From an uncultured Prevotella sp. (lineage in GTDB: Bacteria > Bacteroidota > Bacteroidia > Bacteroidales > Bacteroidaceae), in assembly GCA_944319945.1 (NCBI GenBank), contig CALUFN010000082.1, positions 1-64,000 of the forward strand: a DNA stretch of 64,000 nt, given 5' to 3'. The notes below the pieces were generated by a model. The model searched no databases, was not told where the DNA came from, and was given only the letters and a program-made list of their open reading frames with translations. Positions 36,077-44,848 of the stretch are shown here, in pieces. Position 1 is the stretch's first letter. Each line of letters begins with the position of its first letter. A program made the translations under genes and the position numbers.

Positions 36077-37474
36077 ATGTTCAGTAAAGAGACTTACGTA
36101 AGAAGACGCGCCGAACTGAAACGACTCGTGAAAAGCGGGGTCGTCATCCTATTCGGTAATAACGAATCGCCCGTAAATTATCCGTCAAACGGATATTATC
36201 CGTTCCGCCAGGATTCGTCGTTCCTGTATTATTTCGGGCTTAACAGAGACGGGCTTGTCGGCGTGATAGACATCGACGAGGATAAAGAGACGATAGTAGG
36301 TGACGACATCGACATCGAAGACATCGTATGGCTTGGCTCGGTCGACAGCGTAAGCGATATGGCGGCGAGCACCGGCGTGGCCAATACAGCCCCGATGAAG
36401 CATTTACAGGTGATCTGTAATGGCGCGCTGAGGCAGCACAGGTCCATTCATTTCCTGCCCCCGTACAGGTTTGACACCAAGCTACAGATATTCGACCTGC
36501 TGGGCATACACCCCAATCAGCAGAAAGAGGCTGCATCGCTCGAGCTGATCAACGCCGTAGTGAAAATGCGTTCCACTAAAGAAGCCCAGGAAATAGAGGA
36601 GATAGAAAACGCTTGCGCCATAGGCTATAAGATGCACACCGAGGCCATGAGGCTGACGAAAGCCGGACGGACCGAGAAATATATAGGCGGACAGGTGAAC
36701 GGCGTAGCCAACTCTTACGGGGCGATGGTGAGCTTTGCAACGATCTTCACTCAACACGGCGAGATAATGCACGGTAACCCCTCATGGAACGAACTTGAAA
36801 ACGGACGGCTCGTATTATGCGACGCTGGAGCCGAAAACAAGAACAACTACTGCTCTGACAACACAAGAACGTATCCTGTGAGCGGTAGGTTCGACCAGCG
36901 CCAATTAGACATATACCGCATAGTGGAAGCCTGCCATGATTACGTGTTAGACGTGGCCAAACCCGGCGTAAGATATAAGGATGTGCATTTAGCCGTATGC
37001 AGGTTGATGACGGACAGGCTGAAGGAGCTGGGACTGATGAAGGGTGACACCGACGCCGCCGTGGAAGCCGGCGCGCACGCCTTGTTCTTGCCTCACGGTC
37101 TCGGCCACATGATGGGGCTTGACGTACACGACATGGAGGGGTTAGGCCAAGTATATGTCGGGTTTGACGAGGAGACGAGACCGTCAGAACAGTTCGGCAC
37201 CAATGCATTGCGCATGGGCAGGAGGCTCGAGGAAGGTTTTGTGGTAACAGACGAACCGGGAATATATTTCATCCCCGACCTCATCGACGACTGGAAAGCC
37301 AAAGGCCTGCACAAGGACTTCATAAATTACGACAAGGTGGAGACATACAAGGACTTCGGCGGCATACGCATTGAGGACGACATCCTCATAACCGCAGACG
37401 GCTGCCGCTTCCTCGGCGAGGAGCGCATACCATACCACCCGAAAGACGTAGAGGAATTTATGGCGAATAATTGA
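36077..37474 (+). CDS. pepP: Xaa-Pro aminopeptidase (M24B)
   Basis: 465 residues. Removes N-terminal residues preceding proline. N-terminal creatinase-like domain (about 1-170; SGVVILFGNNESPVNY) and C-terminal pita-bread domain (about 185-455). The dimetal ligands sit in LCDAGAENKNNYCSDNTRTYP (two Asp), LPHGLGHMMGLDVHD (His), VTDEPGIYF (Glu) and GGIRIEDDIL (Glu). No signal peptide, so cytoplasmic. 26 bp before the C1B peptidase gene in the same direction, forming a peptidase pair. Confidence 0.95.
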   Translation: MFSKETYVRRRAELKRLVKSGVVILFGNNESPVNYPSNGYYPFRQDSSFLYYFGLNRDGLVGVIDIDEDKETIVGDDIDIEDIVWLGSVDSVSDMAASTGVANTAPMKHLQVICNGALRQHRSIHFLPPYRFDTKLQIFDLLGIHPNQQKEAASLELINAVVKMRSTKEAQEIEEIENACAIGYKMHTEAMRLTKAGRTEKYIGGQVNGVANSYGAMVSFATIFTQHGEIMHGNPSWNELENGRLVLCDAGAENKNNYCSDNTRTYPVSGRFDQRQLDIYRIVEACHDYVLDVAKPGVRYKDVHLAVCRLMTDRLKELGLMKGDTDAAVEAGAHALFLPHGLGHMMGLDVHDMEGLGQVYVGFDEETRPSEQFGTNALRMGRRLEEGFVVTDEPGIYFIPDLIDDWKAKGLHKDFINYDKVETYKDFGGIRIEDDILITADGCRFLGEERIPYHPKDVEEFMANN

Positions 37475-37500
37475 CACAACTAAAATCATAAACAACTGTA

Positions 37501-38697
37501 ATGAAAAAACTATTTACAATGTGCTTGCTGGCTTGCGTTGCAGCCGGAGCAAACGCGCAGGACAAGACTACGGAGAAAAACGTTCCCGTATTCACGACAG
37601 TGAAGGAGAATCCTATCACAAGTATCAAAGACCAAAACCGCAGCGGTACCTGCTGGGCTTACTCAACGCTTAGCTTCCTTGAGAGCGAAATATTGAGAAG
37701 CACGGGCAAGACTTACAACCTCTGCGAAATGTTCATCGCCAATAAAGACTACATGGACCGTGCCGTGCTGACGGTGAGAATGCACGGCGACAGCCAGTTC
37801 TCGCAAGGCGGAAGTTTCTCCGATGTCGTAACGATAATGAAAAACCACGGCATTTGCCCCGAAGAGGCCATGCCTGCGCCCGGAACGCTTACCGGTGACT
37901 CGCTTGCAAACTTCGACGAGTTTTTCAGCGTAATGGAGCCATACGTCGCAGCAGTGTCGAGGAGCAAGGCCAAGAAGATATCACAGCAATGGCGCAAGGG
38001 CTTGCAGGGAATCATCGACGCATACCTTGGCGAATGTCCTGAAAAATTCGTGTATGAGGGAAAGGAATACACGCCGAAGACATTTGCCGAGAGCCTCGGC
38101 ATAAATCTTGACGACTATGTGTCGATAACAAGTTTCACTCATCATCCGTTCTATACGCAATTCGCCATCGAAGTACAAGACAACTGGCGCTGGAAGCCTT
38201 CATACAACGTGCCGATGGACGAGATGATGCGCATCATAGACAATGCCATTAACGAAGGTTACACCATAGCATGGGGTGGCGACGTGACCGAAGACGGATT
38301 CACACGCAAGGGCCTCGGCATGGCATACGACGTGAAGAAGGCACGCAGCATGGCCGGAACAGACGCTGACCGCTGGTTTAAGCTGTCGGCAACCGAGAAG
38401 AGAAGCAAACTCGACTCGCTCGGAGTCGACGCCCCCGAGATTGTGCCTACCCAAGAAATGAGGCAGGAAGCATTCGACAACTGGGAAACTACCGACGACC
38501 ACGGAATGCACCTTTACGGCATCGCTAAGGACAAGAACGGCAAAACGTTCTATATGGTAAAGAACTCTTGGGGAGAGTACGGCGACTACAAGGGAATTTG
38601 GTACATGAGCAAAAACTTCGTTGCATACAAGACGATGAACTTTATGGTCAACAAGAACGCTATACCTAAGGATATCCGCAAGAAGCTGGGCATCTGA
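37501..38697 (+). CDS. pepC: Secreted C1B (bleomycin hydrolase-like) cysteine aminopeptidase
   Basis: 398 residues. Papain-fold peptidase with catalytic Cys51 in RSGTCWAYS, His334 in DDHGMHLYGIAKD and Asn355 in VKNSWGEYG. Unlike cytosolic PepC, it has an N-terminal signal peptide (MKKLFTMCLLACVAAGANAQ), so it acts in the periplasm or outside. C1B enzymes usually form hexamers with an inward C-terminus; here the C-terminus is DIRKKLGI. Co-oriented with pepP, 26 bp apart. Followed by a strong hairpin. Confidence 0.93.
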   Translation: MKKLFTMCLLACVAAGANAQDKTTEKNVPVFTTVKENPITSIKDQNRSGTCWAYSTLSFLESEILRSTGKTYNLCEMFIANKDYMDRAVLTVRMHGDSQFSQGGSFSDVVTIMKNHGICPEEAMPAPGTLTGDSLANFDEFFSVMEPYVAAVSRSKAKKISQQWRKGLQGIIDAYLGECPEKFVYEGKEYTPKTFAESLGINLDDYVSITSFTHHPFYTQFAIEVQDNWRWKPSYNVPMDEMMRIIDNAINEGYTIAWGGDVTEDGFTRKGLGMAYDVKKARSMAGTDADRWFKLSATEKRSKLDSLGVDAPEIVPTQEMRQEAFDNWETTDDHGMHLYGIAKDKNGKTFYMVKNSWGEYGDYKGIWYMSKNFVAYKTMNFMVNKNAIPKDIRKKLGI

Positions 38698-38734
38698 TTC
38701 TGAAAAACATTAGTCGTTACAACAGACGGTTGAG

Positions 38735-38792
38735 CCGGAAGAGTTGAAAGCCGCAATGTCGGCAAAACGGAAAAAGTTTTCAACTCTTCCGG
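38735..38792 (+). terminator. Hairpin terminator after the C1B peptidase gene
   Basis: Perfect 15-bp stem, CCGGAAGAGTTGAAA at 38735-38749 with its complement at 38778-38792, 28-nt loop, then TTTATCTT. Tail is T-rich but interrupted. Confidence 0.75.
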
Positions 38793-38933
38793 TTTATCTT
38801 GTACGACGATTTAGGTTAAATTCCACACTTTTCCGACATAAATCAACGTTATATTGTTTTTTATTTGTAACTTTACACGCTCTTTGCACAATATGCAAAG
38901 CTGATTGAAACGGAAAAAACAAAAAACAATATA

Positions 38934-40658
38934 ATGCACTTCAAATGGAATTACAAAAAACCGACATCAGAACAAACAAAGGCGGCTGAAGAACTTGGCA
39001 TGAAAATCGGGATCAGCCCGATTCTTGCAGACATTCTCATGCAACGCGGCATTACCACCGAGTCTGCGGCGAAGCGGTTCTTCCGTCCACAGCTGAACGA
39101 CCTGATAAATCCGTTCCTAATGAAGGATATGGACGTTGCGGTCGACAGGCTTAACGACGCTATGGGCCGCAAGGAGCGTATTATGGTGTACGGTGACTAC
39201 GACGTTGACGGGTGCACGGCAGTTGCGCTTGTCTACAAGTTTTTACAGCAGTTCTATTCCAACATAGACTATTACATCCCTGACCGCTATGACGAAGGTT
39301 ACGGGGTAAGCTACAAGGGAATAGAATACGCCAAACAGACAGGCGTAAAGCTGATAATAATCCTTGATTGCGGCATAAAGGCAATTAATGAGATAAACTA
39401 TGCGAAGAGTCTCGGCATTGATTTCATTATCTGCGACCATCATGTCCCAGACGAAGTCCTGCCGTCTGCCGTAGCCATACTCAATCCCAAACGTGAAGAC
39501 GACACTTACCCGTTCAAGCATTTATGCGGGTGCGGAGTCGGCTTCAAGTTCATGCAAGCGTTCGCAAAGAACAACGGCATCCCTTTTTCAAGACTAATCC
39601 CCTTGCTTGATTTCTGTGCGGTCAGCATCGCAGCCGACATAGTTCCGGTTGTGGAGGAAAACCGAATACTGGCATATCACGGACTCAAACAACTTAACCA
39701 GAATCCGAGCATAGGCTTGAAAGCCATAATAGACATTTGCGGATTGAACGGACGCATGCTGACAATGAGCGACATCGTGTTTAAGATAGGTCCGCGCATC
39801 AATGCTTCAGGCAGGATGGAAAATGGCAGGGAAAGCGTTGATCTGCTTGTGGAGAAAGATTTCGGTAACGCCCTGAAAAAGGCAAAACACATCAATGAAT
39901 ATAATGAGTTGCGCAAGGACATCGACAAGCAGATGACGGAAGAGGCCAACCAAATCATCTCACGCATAGAGAGCCAAAAGCGCCATTCAAGCATCGTACT
40001 TTATGACGAAAACTGGAAAAAGGGAGTTATCGGCATCGTTGCTTCACGCTTGACGGAAATCTATTTCCGCCCGACTATCGTCTTAACTCGTGAAGCCGAC
40101 CTAGCCACGGGTTCGGCTCGTAGCGTTACGGGCTTTGACGTATATTCGGCAATAAAAAGTTGCCGTGATATGCTTGTTAATTTCGGAGGGCATACTTACG
40201 CAGCCGGACTTACGCTGAAATGGAAGGACGTGCCGGAGTTCCGACGCAGGTTCCAGAAATATGTTGACGATCATATTCAGCCGGAACAGACCGAAGCGAC
40301 ACTTAACATCGACGCAATGATTGATTTCAAGGATATCACACGCAAGCTACATGCTGATATAAGGAAATTTGGTCCGTTCGGTCCAATGAATCCCAAGCCC
40401 TTATTCTGTACTGCCGACGTCTATGACTTTGGGACAAGTAAAGTAGTAGGTCGTGAACAGGAACACATCAAACTCGAGCTTGTCGACTCTAAATCAAATA
40501 ATGTAATGAACGGCATCGCTTTCGGACAAAGCGGTTCTGCGCGCTACATCAAGTCAAAGCGGAGTTTTGACATTGCTTATACGATAGAAGACAATGTTTA
40601 CAAACACAACGGCATACAATTGCAAATTGAAGACATAAGACCGTCGGAAGAGAATTGA
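38934..40658 (+). CDS. recJ: Single-stranded-DNA-specific exonuclease RecJ
   Basis: 574 residues, standard length. 5'-3' ssDNA exonuclease in recombination and mismatch repair. DHH phosphoesterase motifs: VYGDYDVDGCTA at about 83-94, LDCGIKA near 143, and ICDHHVPDE near 164-172 (the DHH itself). The DHHA1 motif VNFGGHTYAAGLTL is near 415-428, followed by an OB-like domain. 5' to recQ with a 96-bp gap in the same direction. A 7-bp inverted repeat (CTTTGCA/TGCAAAG, 38882-38900) lies in its upstream region. Confidence 0.97.
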   Translation: MHFKWNYKKPTSEQTKAAEELGMKIGISPILADILMQRGITTESAAKRFFRPQLNDLINPFLMKDMDVAVDRLNDAMGRKERIMVYGDYDVDGCTAVALVYKFLQQFYSNIDYYIPDRYDEGYGVSYKGIEYAKQTGVKLIIILDCGIKAINEINYAKSLGIDFIICDHHVPDEVLPSAVAILNPKREDDTYPFKHLCGCGVGFKFMQAFAKNNGIPFSRLIPLLDFCAVSIAADIVPVVEENRILAYHGLKQLNQNPSIGLKAIIDICGLNGRMLTMSDIVFKIGPRINASGRMENGRESVDLLVEKDFGNALKKAKHINEYNELRKDIDKQMTEEANQIISRIESQKRHSSIVLYDENWKKGVIGIVASRLTEIYFRPTIVLTREADLATGSARSVTGFDVYSAIKSCRDMLVNFGGHTYAAGLTLKWKDVPEFRRRFQKYVDDHIQPEQTEATLNIDAMIDFKDITRKLHADIRKFGPFGPMNPKPLFCTADVYDFGTSKVVGREQEHIKLELVDSKSNNVMNGIAFGQSGSARYIKSKRSFDIAYTIEDNVYKHNGIQLQIEDIRPSEEN

Positions 40659-40754
40659 TGTGAAACTTTATAGAGCCAAGAGTCATGCCCGTAATGCCAT
40701 CATGATACCGGACATATGATCTTGGCTCTTTATTTTTCATTTTATCATTATATA

Positions 40755-42650
40755 ATGGACAAATATCAGAAAATACTCAAAGAGTATTGGGGCTATGATG
40801 ACTTTCGCGGAATACAACGTGAAATCATCAATAGCATTTGTGATGGGCGTGATACGTTGGGCCTGATGCCGACCGGAGGCGGAAAATCAATAACGTTCCA
40901 AGTGCCAGCCTTATCCATGAATGGTGTTTGTATCGTTATCACTCCGCTTATCGCCTTGATGAAGGACCAAGTGGAGCATCTGCGACAGCGCGATATAAAA
41001 GCAGCAGCCATCTATTCCGGCATGACGCATTCAGAGGTTATAACTACGCTTGAAAATGCGATATTCGGCGGGGTGAAAATTTTGTACGTATCTCCAGAAA
41101 GATTGTCGTCTGAACTATTCCAAAAGAAGTTTAGCCACATGCAAGTCAGCTTCATCACGGTGGATGAAGCACATTGCATAAGCCAATGGGGGTATGATTT
41201 CCGTCCGTCTTACCTCAAAATCAATGACATCAGGTCAATAAAACCCGAAGCTCCGATTCTTGCGCTTACGGCTACAGCTACGCCGCGAGTGGTTGACGAC
41301 ATACAGGATAAGCTTGGTTTCAAGCAAAAAAAAGTTTTCCGTATGAGCTTTGAACGGAAAAACCTTGCTTATTTGGTGAATAGGACCGGTGACAAAATTA
41401 GCGAGGTGTTACGTCTGCTCGATGAAGGCGACTGCTCGTCAATAATATATGTAAGAAACAGGAAACGCTCAAAAGAAATTGCCGAAGTATTAAATAAACA
41501 TGGTATAAGTGCTACATTCTATAATGCCGGACTTGAAAATTCGGTAAGGGACCAGCGGCAGAAAATGTGGAACGAGGGGAAATTGCGTGTGATTGTAGCG
41601 ACTAACGCCTTCGGTATGGGAATAGACAAAGCCGACGTCCGCCTTGTTATGCACATGGACACCCCTGATTCGATAGAAGCATATTTCCAAGAAGCGGGAC
41701 GAGCGGGACGAGACGGGCAGCCGTCAAAAGCAATATTGTTTTACGACGGGAACGACCGCCATAAACTCTTACGCCGCATCAACGACACTTTTCCGGACAA
41801 AGACTATATAAGAAAAGTATATGATCACCTTGCGTATTTCTATCAAATAGGTATAGGTAGCGGCAAAGGATGCAGGTTTGAATTTAACATAGACAGATTT
41901 TGCCAATATTTCAATCATTTCCCGATACAGCTAAATTCTTCCCTGAAAATACTTACACGCGCAGGATATATTGAATATGAAGACGAAAGCGAGAACATGG
42001 CGCAAGTGATGATGCTGCTTCGCAGGGAAGACCTATACAGGCTTAATTCGCTTACGGATAATGAGAACGCAGTCATAACCGCGCTATTGAGAAACTACGG
42101 AGGCTTATTTACTGATTATTGTTACATTGACGAAAGCCTTATCGCTGCGCAATCAAACTTAACAAGAGAAGAGACTTACGCCATACTTAAAAACTTAAGC
42201 ATGCGCCGCATATTGCATTTTATACCCCGCAAGAAGATTCCGCATGTGACTTATAAGCAAAGACGTGAAGAATCGAATTTGCTTATATTCCCGCCTGAAG
42301 TCTACGATAAGCGTAAACAAGAATATACCGAACGCATATATGCAATGATAAATTACGCAGAAAACAACGACATTTGCCGCAGCAGGTTGTTGCTCAGATA
42401 CTTTGGAGAAAAACGCTCGACTGACTGCGGACAATGTGACGTATGCATAGCCCATAACGGGCACCATGCGAAACCGGAAGACATTGCCGACGCAAAGAAA
42501 TCCATCTTAGACTTATTGTCTGACGGCTGCCGGCACCTTGCCACTGAGGTTAATAAAATAAGGACCGACAGAGAGGTGTTAAAGGAAACGCTTGAGTATT
42601 TAATAAGCGAGGAAATAATACACACACGCGACGGTATGATTTTCAAATAA
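40755..42650 (+). CDS. recQ: ATP-dependent DNA helicase RecQ
   Basis: 631 residues from the ATG at 40755; a longer in-frame TTG start at 40716 overlaps the leader and is unlikely. 3'-5' helicase. Walker A MPTGGGKSITFQVPAL at about 39-54, DEAH box VDEAHCISQWGYDFRPSYL near 138-156, motif VI FQEAGRAGRDG near 310-320. A zinc-binding region with CGQCDVC-type cysteines is near residue 560, followed by a short winged-helix-like end. No HRDC domain, so this is the short Bacteroidota RecQ type. Pairs functionally with RecJ upstream. Confidence 0.96.
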   Translation: MDKYQKILKEYWGYDDFRGIQREIINSICDGRDTLGLMPTGGGKSITFQVPALSMNGVCIVITPLIALMKDQVEHLRQRDIKAAAIYSGMTHSEVITTLENAIFGGVKILYVSPERLSSELFQKKFSHMQVSFITVDEAHCISQWGYDFRPSYLKINDIRSIKPEAPILALTATATPRVVDDIQDKLGFKQKKVFRMSFERKNLAYLVNRTGDKISEVLRLLDEGDCSSIIYVRNRKRSKEIAEVLNKHGISATFYNAGLENSVRDQRQKMWNEGKLRVIVATNAFGMGIDKADVRLVMHMDTPDSIEAYFQEAGRAGRDGQPSKAILFYDGNDRHKLLRRINDTFPDKDYIRKVYDHLAYFYQIGIGSGKGCRFEFNIDRFCQYFNHFPIQLNSSLKILTRAGYIEYEDESENMAQVMMLLRREDLYRLNSLTDNENAVITALLRNYGGLFTDYCYIDESLIAAQSNLTREETYAILKNLSMRRILHFIPRKKIPHVTYKQRREESNLLIFPPEVYDKRKQEYTERIYAMINYAENNDICRSRLLLRYFGEKRSTDCGQCDVCIAHNGHHAKPEDIADAKKSILDLLSDGCRHLATEVNKIRTDREVLKETLEYLISEEIIHTRDGMIFK

Positions 42651-42691
42651 AAGCGGAAGAAGTTATGCGTGAGACAACTTCTTCCGCTTTT
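42649..42691. terminator. Bidirectional hairpin terminator between recQ and the GH51 gene
   Basis: Perfect 16-bp stem AAAAGCGGAAGAAGTT (42649-42664) with AACTTCTTCCGCTTTT (42676-42691), 11-nt loop; the recQ stop codon is inside the left arm. Ends TTTTTAA on the right. Separates convergent genes. Confidence 0.88.
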
Positions 42692-42713
42692 TAACAATTA
42701 TGCAATCACACGA

Positions 42714-44687
42714 TTATAAAACCGTAAATTTGTATATAGAGAACGTGTATGCTCCGATTTCCGTGTTAAGCGTATTCCCGTCAATGCTTATCGACGATTC
42801 ACGCGGCACGATAAGGTTGGGATTGTCAAGAGTGTTTTCAGCGTCAAGATCGTCCGAATGGAAAACCACGCATTTGCCGTTGCCCAACTTTGCAGACTTC
42901 TTCAATCCCTTGAAATCCATCTGTAACTTGCAAGTTTGATCTGAAGTGTTTACAACCTTTACGATATATGTTTTTGTAGGTTCGTCCCACACGGCACTCG
43001 CAAATAATCCATATTGCCCCTCCTGACCACTGACGGCTTTCTTGTCAAGAGTTAGCGGGATGACATTCGTTCCACGATTGTTGCCGTACAACGACTGTAC
43101 ATACCAACTGCATGTACGTACTGAGCGGAGATTGTCGAACCAAATAAGGTCCGGACGCCACTGCCAACCATCAACATGCGCAAGCAAGGGCGCGTATGTA
43201 GCCATGTGAACCACGTCGGCATTACGTTCCACACCGGTCAGGAACGCAGCCTCAAGCAACGAAGCGTGGAAATGGTTCCATTTCTTGCCGTTACCGTGGC
43301 AGGCATATTCTCCGGCGAACACTTTCGGTCCCTTACGCGGATATTTGTCATACCTGTTTCCTGAAGCCAAGAACCATGTTTCAGGACGATAAAAATGCTC
43401 GTCTACAAGATCAACATTCAACTTTCTCATCTCAGGCCATAAATAATCAAAATCCTTTCCTTCCGAGTTGGGACCTGACGAACCTATTATCTTAATATCG
43501 GGATAAGCCTTGCGTATCGCCTCGACAAACACCTTCAACCGTTCGGGGTACACCTCTCCCCATTGTTCGTTTCCGATAGCCATGAATTTCAGGTTGAACG
43601 GCTCTGGATGCCCCATTTCTGCACGCACCTTACCCCATTCGGTATCCGTGCCGCCGTTGGCAAACTCGATAAGGTCAAGTGCGTCTTGAACATAGCTGTC
43701 GAGTTCAGATAATTTCACGTTTGCCTCAGGACTATTGTTCTGATACTGGCAGGCAAGTCCGCAATTCAGAACTGGCAACGGCTCGGCACCTATGTCTTCA
43801 GCTAATTGGAACAGCTCAAAGAATCCCATGCCATAAGTTTGGAAATAATCGGGGAAGAAGCGGTGCTGGAAAGTGTAATGCCAACGGTTCTCATTCAACG
43901 GACGGTTTTCCACAGGTCCTACCGAATTTTTCCAGTTATAGCGTGTGGCCAAATCTGTGCCTTCAACAATACATCCTCCGGGGAAACGGAAAATGCCCGG
44001 CTTTGTGTCGGCCAACGCTTGCACGAGGTCCTTACGTAATCCGTTCTTACGCCCCTTCCACGTATCTACGGGGAACAGCGACACATGCTCTAAATCAACA
44101 CTGCCCGAAGAACAGAGGAATATGCGCAAATGGGCTTTATCGAAAGTCTCATTAGGGACGAGTTCCATCTCGTATTTCTTCCAATCGCTTGAGTTTACGG
44201 CCAATTCTTTCGCTACTATCACTTGGCTCTCGCTCATCGAGGCGTTATTGATTAATTCCACACGTATCTTTTGGTTTTCACCGCGCGCCCAAACGGAGAA
44301 ACGATATTTCTCGCCGGCCTTAACCCCCATGCCGAAAAAGCCTTCGTTTTCAATGCCTGTGGCTTTCTGGTAATGAGAAGCGGGCGACAAAGTCACATAA
44401 TGAGGGTTACGGTCGAAAGGTCCGTCGTCTTTTAACGTGACGTTGCCGAATATCCTCCATCCCATGAGGCACTGCGGAAACTCGAAAGAACGGTTCTTTA
44501 CCAGTTCGGCATAAAGTCCTCCGTCGGCACCGAAATTGATGTCCTCAAAAAAATGTCCATACATCGTAGGTTGGATTTCGGCACCCGGCTTATTTGTCTG
44601 CACCACCATTTTGGCTGCGTTCTGAGCGTTCAGCCCGACTGACACAGACAAAGCCAATGCCGCTAAGATAACAGAATGTTTTTTCAT
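42714..44687 (-). CDS. abfA: Secreted alpha-L-arabinofuranosidase (GH51)
   Basis: 657 residues. Cleaves terminal arabinofuranose from arabinan or arabinoxylan. Signal peptide (about 1-21, GLNA-QNA). N-terminal carbohydrate-binding/beta-sandwich part (about 25-210), then the (beta/alpha)8 barrel with acid/base Glu in MAIGNEQWGEVYP and nucleophile Glu in VFAGEYACHG, and a C-terminal beta domain (about 520-657). The family assignment follows those two motifs and PTMYGHFFEDINFGADGG. Divergent from the GH97 gene; the shared intergenic region suggests joint control. Confidence 0.94.
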   Translation of the reverse strand: MKKHSVILAALALSVSVGLNAQNAAKMVVQTNKPGAEIQPTMYGHFFEDINFGADGGLYAELVKNRSFEFPQCLMGWRIFGNVTLKDDGPFDRNPHYVTLSPASHYQKATGIENEGFFGMGVKAGEKYRFSVWARGENQKIRVELINNASMSESQVIVAKELAVNSSDWKKYEMELVPNETFDKAHLRIFLCSSGSVDLEHVSLFPVDTWKGRKNGLRKDLVQALADTKPGIFRFPGGCIVEGTDLATRYNWKNSVGPVENRPLNENRWHYTFQHRFFPDYFQTYGMGFFELFQLAEDIGAEPLPVLNCGLACQYQNNSPEANVKLSELDSYVQDALDLIEFANGGTDTEWGKVRAEMGHPEPFNLKFMAIGNEQWGEVYPERLKVFVEAIRKAYPDIKIIGSSGPNSEGKDFDYLWPEMRKLNVDLVDEHFYRPETWFLASGNRYDKYPRKGPKVFAGEYACHGNGKKWNHFHASLLEAAFLTGVERNADVVHMATYAPLLAHVDGWQWRPDLIWFDNLRSVRTCSWYVQSLYGNNRGTNVIPLTLDKKAVSGQEGQYGLFASAVWDEPTKTYIVKVVNTSDQTCKLQMDFKGLKKSAKLGNGKCVVFHSDDLDAENTLDNPNLIVPRESSISIDGNTLNTEIGAYTFSIYKFTVL

Positions 44688-44723
44688 TATAATTATTATT
44701 AATGTCGTTTAGGTTTATCGTTA

Positions 44724-44803
44724 CAAAGATAATCATAACCGATATTTCATTGTCGATTTAATCAAACAATATTTGCATTTTATCAATAATTTATGTATTT
44801 TTG
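44724..44803. promoter_or_regulatory. Divergent promoters of the GH51 and GH97 genes
   Basis: Plus strand, GH97: TTTG at 44772-44775, 20-nt spacer, TATTTTTG at 44796-44803, full consensus. Minus strand, GH51: TATCTTTG as the complement of 44724-44731, without a clear -33 TTTG. Confidence 0.72.
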
Positions 44804-44848
44804 CCACAATAATTTAATTACAAAACACATTTTAACATTCAATTAATC

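Noticed and set aside
38882..38900. CTTTGCA/TGCAAAG inverted repeat upstream of recJ as an SOS-type operator
   Set aside because: Seven-base arms made largely of promoter-like TTTGC sequence; does not match a known LexA box and occurs once.
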